Shown here in pieces: positions 1 through 4,496 of a stretch of DNA of 5,323 bases. Within the stretch, counting starts at the first letter, position 1, and each line of letters begins with the position of its first letter. A program made the translations under genes and the position numbers. Source of the stretch: an uncultured Oscillospiraceae bacterium (GTDB lineage Bacteria > Bacillota > Clostridia > Oscillospirales > Acutalibacteraceae); NCBI GenBank assembly GCA_902495835.1, contig CABUYS010000095.1, forward strand, positions 1-5,323. Direction: 5' to 3'. Below the pieces are notes generated by a model that saw nothing but the letters and a program-made list of their open reading frames with translations, did not search any database and was not told the DNA's origin.

Positions 1-341
1 CCAAAACCTCCGAAAAAGCTGCTGAAAATATCTCCCAAATCAATGTCAGGTCCGAACGGACTTCCTCCGTAATAACTGTATCCGCCTGAACTGCCGCCAC
101 CGCCGTATCCCGGGTCTGTTCCGGCGTGGCCGAATTGGTCGTAACGGGCTTTTTTGGATTTATCTGAAAGTACGTCGTAAGCTTCGTTTACTTCTTTAAA
201 TTTTTGCTCTGCACTTTTATCTCCCTGATTAAGGTCGGGGTGATATTTTTTGGCAAGTTTCCTGTAAGCTTTTTTTATTTCATCGTCTGACGCACTTTTA
301 TTTATGCCCAATACTTCATAATAATCGCGTTTGTCTGCCAA
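1..341 (-). CDS. dnaJ: Chaperone protein DnaJ (Hsp40), N-terminal part, 3' end beyond window
   Basis: DnaJ delivers unfolded clients to DnaK and stimulates its ATPase in the cytoplasm. The 113 codons present begin MADKRDYYEVLGI and contain a complete J domain (about residues 4-70). The HPD tripeptide that triggers the DnaK ATPase is at residues 34-36 (nt 234-242), within LAKKYHPDL. It is followed by YDQFGHAG and a Gly/Phe-rich linker (about residues 75-113). The zinc-finger and C-terminal substrate domains lie off the left edge, so assignment to full DnaJ rather than a shorter J protein rests on position after dnaK and on the G/F region. The start is TTG at 341: a Shine-Dalgarno AGAGGTG lies 6 nt upstream, an in-frame stop (354-356) lies just beyond, and no ATG is available. 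It is the fourth gene of the operon, 67 nt after dnaK, with a hairpin in the gap. Confidence 0.95.
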   Translation of the reverse strand, partial: MADKRDYYEVLGINKSASDDEIKKAYRKLAKKYHPDLNQGDKSAEQKFKEVNEAYDVLSDKSKKARYDQFGHAGTDPGYGGGGSSGGYSYYGGSPFGPDIDLGDIFSSFFGGF

Positions 342-347
342 CGGATT

Positions 348-354
348 CACCTCT
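348..354 (-). promoter_or_regulatory. Ribosome binding site of dnaJ, supports a TTG start
   Basis: On the minus strand AGAGGTG precedes the TTG codon at 341 by 6 nt. An in-frame TAA at 354-356 excludes any start further upstream except the GTG inside the Shine-Dalgarno sequence itself. TTG followed by the family N-terminus ADKRDYYEVLG is therefore the start. Confidence 0.8.
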
Positions 355-366
355 TAATCTAAATTA

Positions 367-394
367 GTTCCCCTGCCCCTTAAGGCAGAGGAAC
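367..394 (-). terminator. Stem-loop between dnaK and dnaJ, no U-tract (attenuator or processing hairpin)
   Basis: On the minus (transcribed) strand GTTCCTCTGCC (394-384) pairs with GGCAGGGGAAC (377-367) around a 6-nt loop. The stem is 11 bp with one U-G wobble (389/372). On the plus strand the same positions give a C/A mismatch, so the structure fits best as an RNA of the operon transcript. The sequence after the stem is TAATTTAGATTAAG, with no run of U, so it is not a standard intrinsic terminator. It ends 11 nt before the dnaJ ribosome binding site. Likely roles are partial attenuation, 3'-end protection of the dnaK message after cleavage, or modulation of dnaJ translation. It could also be a copy of a dispersed palindromic repeat. 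The structure is seen; the role is inferred. Confidence 0.6.
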
Positions 395-408
395 GCAGTT
401 TAAAAATT

Positions 409-2250
409 TTATTTGTTTTCAGGGCTTACATCTTTATAATCCGCATTGTACACATTTTCGGAGCCCTGAGCCGAACCGTTGGATGCCGACTGTTGTCCTG
501 CAGCCTCGCCTTGAGGAGCTGCTTGTTGATAAAGCTTTGTGGAAACGTCGTACATATTCTTTTGAAGTTCTTCCATATCTTTTTTGATGTTGTCGGTATT
601 TCCTGATTTTAATGTTTCGCGAAGTGCGGTAACTTTTTGAGTAAGGTTTTCTTTGTCTGAAGAATCCATTTTGCCTTCGCTGTCTTTAACGAGTTTTTCA
701 ACTGCATAACAAAGATTTTCAGCTTCGTTTTTTATGTCTACTTCTTCGCGGCGTTTTTTGTCTTCTGCTGCATAACGTTCTGCGTCTTTAACCGCTCTTT
801 CTATATCTTCTTTTGACATATTGCTGCCTGAACTTATTGTTATGTGTTGTTCTTTGTTGGTAGCACGGTCTTTTGCACTTACGTTAACTATTCCGTTGGC
901 ATCTATATCGAATGTGACTTCAATTTGAGGAATTCCTCTCGGAGCAGGAGCAATGCCGTCAAGTCTGAAAAGTCCGAGTTGTTTATTGTCTCTTGCGAAT
1001 TCACGTTCACCTTGAAGAACGTTGACTTCTACTTGAGTTTGACCGTCTGCTGCGGTTGAAAATACTTGGCTTTTCTTTGTAGGAATAGTTGTATTTCTTT
1101 CGATTATCTTAGTCATTACTCCGCCCATGGTTTCGATACCGAGTGAAAGAGGAGTTACATCGAGAAGAAGAAGTCCTTTTACATCTCCACCGAGAACACC
1201 GCCTTGAAGTGCCGCTCCGATTGCAACGCATTCGTCGGGGTTAATGCCTTTAAACGGTTCTTTGCCGATAAGTTTTTTAACAGCTTCTTGTACTGCAGGA
1301 ATTCTTGAAGAACCACCAACCATTAAAACTTTATCGATTTTCGAAATATCGAGTCCCGAATCTTTGAGTGCTTGACGAACCGGTACCATTGTGCTTTCTA
1401 CCAAATCTCCCGTTAATTCGTTAAATTTGGCTCTGGTTAAAGTGAGGTCTAAGTGTTTCGGGCCTGTTGCGTCTGCTGTTATGAATGGCAAGTTAATAGA
1501 AGCTGAAGTCATTCCCGAAAGTTCTATTTTAGCTTTTTCTGCTGCTTCTTTTAAACGTTGCATTGCCATTTTATCGGATTTGAGGTCTATTCCGTTTTCA
1601 GCTTTGAACGAAGAAACCATCCAGTCAACTATTCTTGCGTCGAAATCATCTCCGCCAAGACGGTTGTTTCCCGCGGTTGCCAAAACTTCTTGTACGCCGT
1701 CTCCCATTTCTATTATTGAAACGTCGAATGTACCGCCGCCCAAGTCATATACGAGAACTTTTTGATCGTTTTCTTTATCAATACCATATGAAAGTGCTGC
1801 TGCTGTCGGTTCGTTGATTATACGTTTAACTTCCATTCCTGCGATTTTTCCGGCGTCTTTTGTTGCTTGACGTTGAGCATCTGTAAAGTATGCAGGTACG
1901 GTTATTACCGCTTCGGTTACTTTGTCGCCTAAATAGCTTTCTGCATCGGATTTAAGCTTTTGAAGAATCATAGCTGAAATTTCTTGAGGAGTATAAGATT
2001 TTCCGTCAATGGTTACTTTGTAATCGGTTCCCATTTCTCTTTTTATTGAACTTACCGTTCTGTCGGGGTTCGTTATTGCCTGACGTTTTGCAACTTGGCC
2101 TACCATTCTTTCGCCTGTTTTTGAGAAAGCTACCACGGAAGGAGTTGTTCTTGCACCTTCTGCGTTAGGAATTACTACCGGTTCTCCTCCTTCGATAACC
2201 GATACGCATGAGTTTGTTGTACCTAAGTCTATACCTATAATTTTTGCCAT
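409..2250 (-). CDS. dnaK: Chaperone protein DnaK (Hsp70)
   Basis: ATP-driven cytoplasmic Hsp70 that binds exposed hydrophobic peptide segments and cycles with DnaJ and GrpE. The protein is 613 residues, usual for the family. The nucleotide-binding domain (about 1-355) carries the phosphate-1 loop DLGTTNS (8-14), Lys70, Glu147 in NEPTAAA, the phosphate-2 loop DLGGGTFD (169-176) and the adenosine motif VGGSSRIPAV (311-320). The hydrophobic linker GLLLLD (359-364) leads into the substrate-binding domain beginning VTPLSLGIETMGG. The helical lid runs from about 480 to 575, and a Gln/Ala/Ser/Gly-rich tail ends at 613. The roughly 24-residue insert seen after Lys70 in Gram-negative DnaK is absent, as in Firmicutes. 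ATG at 2250 is chosen because GGAGG lies 8 nt upstream and MAKIIGIDLGTT is the family N-terminus; an in-frame TTG at 2265 overlaps that ribosome binding site. It is the third gene of the operon, 44 nt after grpE. The final residues (VYNADYKDVSPENK) are less acidic than the common DnaK terminus. Confidence 0.99.
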   Translation of the reverse strand: MAKIIGIDLGTTNSCVSVIEGGEPVVIPNAEGARTTPSVVAFSKTGERMVGQVAKRQAITNPDRTVSSIKREMGTDYKVTIDGKSYTPQEISAMILQKLKSDAESYLGDKVTEAVITVPAYFTDAQRQATKDAGKIAGMEVKRIINEPTAAALSYGIDKENDQKVLVYDLGGGTFDVSIIEMGDGVQEVLATAGNNRLGGDDFDARIVDWMVSSFKAENGIDLKSDKMAMQRLKEAAEKAKIELSGMTSASINLPFITADATGPKHLDLTLTRAKFNELTGDLVESTMVPVRQALKDSGLDISKIDKVLMVGGSSRIPAVQEAVKKLIGKEPFKGINPDECVAIGAALQGGVLGGDVKGLLLLDVTPLSLGIETMGGVMTKIIERNTTIPTKKSQVFSTAADGQTQVEVNVLQGEREFARDNKQLGLFRLDGIAPAPRGIPQIEVTFDIDANGIVNVSAKDRATNKEQHITISSGSNMSKEDIERAVKDAERYAAEDKKRREEVDIKNEAENLCYAVEKLVKDSEGKMDSSDKENLTQKVTALRETLKSGNTDNIKKDMEELQKNMYDVSTKLYQQAAPQGEAAGQQSASNGSAQGSENVYNADYKDVSPENK

Positions 2251-2258
2251 AATAAATT

Positions 2259-2263
2259 CCTCC
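2259..2263 (-). promoter_or_regulatory. Ribosome binding site of dnaK, decides the ATG start
   Basis: GGAGG on the minus strand lies 8 nt before ATG 2250, in an otherwise A/T-only spacer after grpE. It is the strongest Shine-Dalgarno match in the operon, in line with DnaK being made in excess over its co-chaperones. An in-frame TTG at 2263-2265 overlaps it and can be dismissed as a start. Confidence 0.85.
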
Positions 2264-2294
2264 AATTATTTATTTATATTTTTTTGTTTTATTT

Positions 2295-2837
2295 TTAATT
2301 TGTTACTTCAACCATGGCGTGTCTTATTATTCTATCGCCGATTCTATAGCCTTTTTGATATACGGTTGAAATAAAATTTTGCCTTTCTTCATCAGTGTCT
2401 TTATGAGCTATGGCATTGTGGATGTTCGGATCGAAATCATCTCCGCAATCCCCGAAGGCTTCCACCCTTAGATTTTTAAAAGCTGAATCAATTTGATTCT
2501 TAAGAAGATTTATTCCTTTTTTGTACTCTTCGTCACGGTCTTCCGATGATTTAATTGCCGCATCAAGACTGTCGGCAATCGGTAAAATACTCAAAATCGT
2601 AAGTGCGGACGCATCGGAATAAATGGATTCTTTTTCGCGTTCGGAACGCTTTCTGAAATTGTCGTACTCCGCAGCGGTACGCAAAAGCAATTGTTTTGTT
2701 TCTTCCAGTTCTTTCTTTAAATTTTCTGATTCTTCTTGATTTTTGCTCTCTTCGGGTTTATTTTCCGAATTACAGCTCTTTTTGCAATTGCATTCTTTTT
2801 CTTCGCGGTTTTTTTCGTGTTTTTCTTTTAAACCCAC
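2295..2837 (-). CDS. grpE: Nucleotide exchange factor GrpE
   Basis: GrpE is a homodimer that opens the DnaK nucleotide-binding cleft to release ADP. From GTG at 2837 the protein has 180 residues, within the usual 170-210. It has a charged, probably disordered N-terminus (1-37), a long coiled-coil helix (about 38-72, including TAAEYDNFRKRSEREKE), the helical dimer region LPIADSLDAAI (85-95), and the C-terminal beta domain that contacts DnaK. That domain carries the family signature from FDPNIHNAI (135-143) through VYQKGYRIGDRIIRHAMVEV (159-178). GTG 2837 is preferred because AAAGGGG lies 8 nt upstream; an in-frame ATG at 2855 has only A/T sequence before it and would place the ribosome binding site inside the gene. 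The N-terminus has Cys 16, 18 and 22 in a CxCx3C arrangement, which is unusual for GrpE. The gene follows hrcA by 39 nt and precedes dnaK by 44 nt. Confidence 0.97.
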   Translation of the reverse strand: MGLKEKHEKNREEKECNCKKSCNSENKPEESKNQEESENLKKELEETKQLLLRTAAEYDNFRKRSEREKESIYSDASALTILSILPIADSLDAAIKSSEDRDEEYKKGINLLKNQIDSAFKNLRVEAFGDCGDDFDPNIHNAIAHKDTDEERQNFISTVYQKGYRIGDRIIRHAMVEVTN

Positions 2838-2845
2838 GTATGAAT

Positions 2846-2852
2846 CCCCTTT
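2846..2852 (-). promoter_or_regulatory. Ribosome binding site of grpE, favours the GTG start
   Basis: AAAGGGG on the minus strand ends 8 nt before GTG 2837. The alternative ATG at 2855 is preceded by TTGATTTAGTTTATTTT, which contains no purine-rich Shine-Dalgarno match. The upstream ATG would add only six residues (MKGDSY), so the effect on the protein is small. Confidence 0.65.
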
Positions 2853-2876
2853 CATAAAATAAACTAAATCAATAAA

Positions 2877-3905
2877 CTAATTATTTTCAAGTATTCTTCC
2901 GAGCAAAACTCCCACAAGTGTCGAAACGTATTCGAGTTTAGAAGCTACCAGTCCATAGTCCATTCTGGTAGGACCTATAACAGCCGCTATTCCACACTTC
3001 TCTCCTACCGAATACTGCGTTAAAACCACACTGGCGGATTTGAGTTCTTCGTAAATATTTTCTTCACCTATTATAAAATCTATGTTTCTTCCCGCATGGC
3101 TTAAAAGCCGTAAAACTTTGTCTCTGTTTTCAAGGAAATTAAATATATCCGTTACGGACTCTGTAGTAACATCGGGAATTGAAAGAAGATTTTTTCTCCC
3201 GTAAATTTTTATCTCAACTTCACACGCTTCTCTTGCTGCGTCCATCAAAACATCCAAAACAGGAAGAAGTATAAGTGCAGTTTCGGGGTTCCCACCCACA
3301 AGAAAATTTACACACTCGGGAGTAATTGATTTTAACAGTTCACCTCTGAATTTTTCATTTAAAATTTTTTCGAGCATTCGGAGTATGTCTTCGGTTAAGT
3401 CGTAATCGCATCTGAAAAGCTTATTCTTAACCATTCCGCCCGTAGTCATTAAAACTATCATGGCACTTCGTCTTCCGACTTTTACAAACCGTATATCTCT
3501 TACACAGCTCTCTCCCGCCGGAGGAGTGGTTATTACAGCCGTAAAATTCGTGACTTCCGACAAAATTTTCGCAGCTTGCTCCAAAAGACTCTCAGGGTCT
3601 GTTGCGGCTATGCTCAGAACGCCGTTTATAAGGTTTTTGTCTTCGCTGAAAAGTGGCTTTTTAGTCATCAATTTGTTAATATATAATCTATATCCCAAAT
3701 CCGAAGGCACTCTTCCCGAAGAAACATGGGGCTGAAATAAATATCCAAAATTTGCAAGGTCAGCCATTTCACTTCTTATCGTTGCGGAAGAAAATGATGA
3801 ATTTAAATCCTCGCATACAGCTTTCGAGCCCACCGGATCTCCGGTAGAAACATATCTGTCGACTATTGCAGATAAGACTTTAAGCTTACGACTAAGAAGT
3901 TCCAG
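2877..3905 (-). CDS. hrcA: Heat-inducible transcription repressor HrcA, probable CTG start
   Basis: HrcA binds CIRCE as a dimer and represses class I heat-shock genes; in known systems GroEL keeps it active. Read from CTG at 3905 the protein is 342 residues, matching the family (about 340-350). It begins with the expected (M)ELLSRKLKVLSAIVDRYVSTGDPVGSK. The winged-helix domain spans about residues 1-75, with SSATIRSEMADLANFGYLFQ and SGRVPSDLGYRLYIN. The central GAF-like dimerisation region and the C-terminal motif GIAAVIGPTRMDYG follow. An in-frame stop (3912-3914) lies just upstream and no ATG exists in the 5' part. The only other common start codon near the 5' end is GTG 3833, which would remove the first 24 residues, conserved in HrcA, and has no nearby ribosome binding site. 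AGGAG lies 9 nt before the CTG. It is the first gene of the operon, downstream of CIRCE, so it regulates itself. Confidence 0.95.
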   Translation of the reverse strand: MELLSRKLKVLSAIVDRYVSTGDPVGSKAVCEDLNSSFSSATIRSEMADLANFGYLFQPHVSSGRVPSDLGYRLYINKLMTKKPLFSEDKNLINGVLSIAATDPESLLEQAAKILSEVTNFTAVITTPPAGESCVRDIRFVKVGRRSAMIVLMTTGGMVKNKLFRCDYDLTEDILRMLEKILNEKFRGELLKSITPECVNFLVGGNPETALILLPVLDVLMDAAREACEVEIKIYGRKNLLSIPDVTTESVTDIFNFLENRDKVLRLLSHAGRNIDFIIGEENIYEELKSASVVLTQYSVGEKCGIAAVIGPTRMDYGLVASKLEYVSTLVGVLLGRILENN

Positions 3906-3914
3906 TTTATTTCA

Positions 3915-3919
3915 CTCCT
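3915..3919 (-). promoter_or_regulatory. Ribosome binding site of hrcA, points to the CTG start
   Basis: CAGGAGTG on the minus strand places AGGAG 9 nt before CTG 3905. The reading frame is closed by TGA at 3912-3914 immediately upstream. This site lies 13 nt downstream of the CIRCE repeat in the mRNA leader. Confidence 0.75.
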
Positions 3920-3932
3920 GTTTTTTATTTTA

Positions 3933-3959
3933 TTAGCACTCTTGACCTTCGAGTGCCAA
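3933..3959 (-). promoter_or_regulatory. CIRCE operator (HrcA binding site)
   Basis: On the plus strand TTAGCACTC (3933-3941), a 9-nt spacer TTGACCTTC, then GAGTGCCAA (3951-3959). The consensus is TTAGCACTC-N9-GAGTGCTAA, so 17 of 18 arm positions match, with one change (T to C) in the right arm. It sits about 2 nt downstream of the predicted hrcA transcription start and upstream of the hrcA ribosome binding site, the usual place for repression of an hrcA-grpE-dnaK-dnaJ operon. Its spacer also holds the best candidate -35 hexamer for the divergent ruvX gene. Confidence 0.97.
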
Positions 3960-3970
3960 CTAATTAAACT
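3942..3970 (+). promoter_or_regulatory. Candidate ruvX promoter overlapping CIRCE and the hrcA promoter
   Basis: On the plus strand TTGACC (3942-3947, 5 of 6 to TTGACA), a 17-nt spacer, then TAAACT (3965-3970, 4 of 6 to TATAAT). Initiation would fall near 3977 and give a leader of about 67 nt. The -35 lies in the spacer of CIRCE and the -10 shares 3 bp with the hrcA -10. No better-spaced promoter was seen between 3960 and 4043, though the region is AT-rich and weak alternatives such as TATTTT at 4001-4006 exist. Confidence 0.5.
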
Positions 3971-3996
3971 TTACCACTATTTTTCCTCCCTGTCAA
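3968..3996 (-). promoter_or_regulatory. Vegetative (sigma-A type) promoter of the hrcA-grpE-dnaK-dnaJ operon
   Basis: On the minus strand the -35 is TTGACA (3996-3991), a perfect match. A 17-nt spacer follows, then TAAAGT (3973-3968), 4 of 6 to TATAAT. The predicted start of transcription is near 3961, immediately before CIRCE, so bound HrcA would block initiation or escape. This fits the housekeeping-sigma-plus-repressor mode of class I heat-shock genes; no alternative heat-shock sigma motif is needed. Confidence 0.8.
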
Positions 3997-4026
3997 TACT
4001 TATTTTAAAATTTTTTTATTTTTTTC

Positions 4027-4033
4027 AGAAAGG
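4027..4033 (+). promoter_or_regulatory. Ribosome binding site of ruvX, decides the start
   Basis: AGAAAGG lies 10 nt before ATG 4044, which opens the conserved RuvX N-terminus VILAVDLG. The frame is open upstream to an ATG at 3942, but that extension runs through CIRCE and both promoters and is not conserved-looking, so 4044 is the start. Confidence 0.75.
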
Positions 4034-4043
4034 TATTTTAACC

Positions 4044-4472
4044 ATGGTAATATTAGCAGTAGACCTCGGAAAAGTCAGAACAGGACTCGCCGTATGCGAC
4101 AAAAATGAAATTCTTGCCTCTCCAATAGGTACTTTAACCGAAAAAAACGAAGAAATACTTCTTGATAAAATTATCGATAAAATTATCGAATTCAAAGCCG
4201 AAACAGTAGTAGTGGGCTTTCCGAAAAACATGGACGGTTCAATCGGAGAAAGTGCTTTAAGAGCTCAAAAATTCGCCGAAACTCTTCAAGAAAAAGCAAA
4301 TATCCCCGTAAATTTATGGGACGAACGAAAAACAACCGTAACCGCTCACGAATATTTAAACAAAACAAATGTAAGAGGTAAAAAAAGAAAAAGTATAATC
4401 GACACTTTAAGCGCATCGATTATACTCGAAAATTATTTGGAATTCAGAAAATCATGTATTAGACAAAACTAA
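4044..4472 (+). CDS. ruvX: Putative pre-16S rRNA nuclease / Holliday junction resolvase RuvX (YqgF)
   Basis: Small RNase H-fold nuclease of the YqgF/RuvX family, linked in bacteria to 16S rRNA 5'-end maturation and to Holliday-junction resolution. The protein is 142 residues, near the usual 138-150. Family motifs are in order: AVDLGKVRTGLAVCD (5-19) with the first catalytic Asp7, VVVGFPKNMDGSIG (55-68), LWDERKTTVTAHEYL (91-105) with the acidic DER pair, and KKRKSIIDTLSASIILENYL (113-132) with Asp120. The metal-binding acidic residues expected of an active enzyme are all present. It is transcribed divergently from the heat-shock operon and ends 24 nt from the stop of a convergent gene. No terminator is visible in that gap. 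Regulation may be shared with hrcA because its best promoter overlaps CIRCE. Which substrate it uses here cannot be told from sequence. Confidence 0.95.
   Translation: MVILAVDLGKVRTGLAVCDKNEILASPIGTLTEKNEEILLDKIIDKIIEFKAETVVVGFPKNMDGSIGESALRAQKFAETLQEKANIPVNLWDERKTTVTAHEYLNKTNVRGKKRKSIIDTLSASIILENYLEFRKSCIRQN
4164..4187 (+). repeat. Two exact tandem copies of a 12-bp unit inside ruvX
   Basis: GATAAAATTATC occurs twice back to back and encodes the DKII-DKII helix segment (residues 41-48). The repeat keeps the frame. The region aligns with a variable helix of the family, so a small in-frame duplication is plausible, as is simple convergence of an amphipathic helix. Confidence 0.7.
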
Positions 4473-4496
4473 ATACATTAACCAAGTCATAAATTT

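Noticed and set aside
844..1817. Plus-strand open frames within dnaK (844-1059, 1391-1765, 1635-1817)
   Set aside because: They lie antisense to a fully conserved dnaK, have no ribosome binding sites or recognisable motifs, and are explained by the codon pattern of dnaK.
2251..2296. T-rich tract between grpE and dnaK as a terminator or promoter
   Set aside because: On the transcribed strand it is A-rich, with no stem-loop; it reads as an unstructured leader that exposes the dnaK ribosome binding site.
3460..3735. Plus-strand open frame within hrcA
   Set aside because: Antisense shadow of hrcA, with no supporting ribosome binding site or protein family features.
3942..4043. N-terminal extension of ruvX from ATG 3942
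   Set aside because: It would translate through CIRCE and both promoters, and the RuvX N-terminus begins at ATG 4044 with its own ribosome binding site.
4025..4416. Minus-strand open frames within ruvX
   Set aside because: Antisense shadows of ruvX; the translated products are low-complexity and have no family resemblance.
4473..4496. Bidirectional terminator between ruvX and the convergent USP-like gene
   Set aside because: The gap is only 24 nt and no inverted repeat with a T-run could be found, although the sequence is AT-rich.
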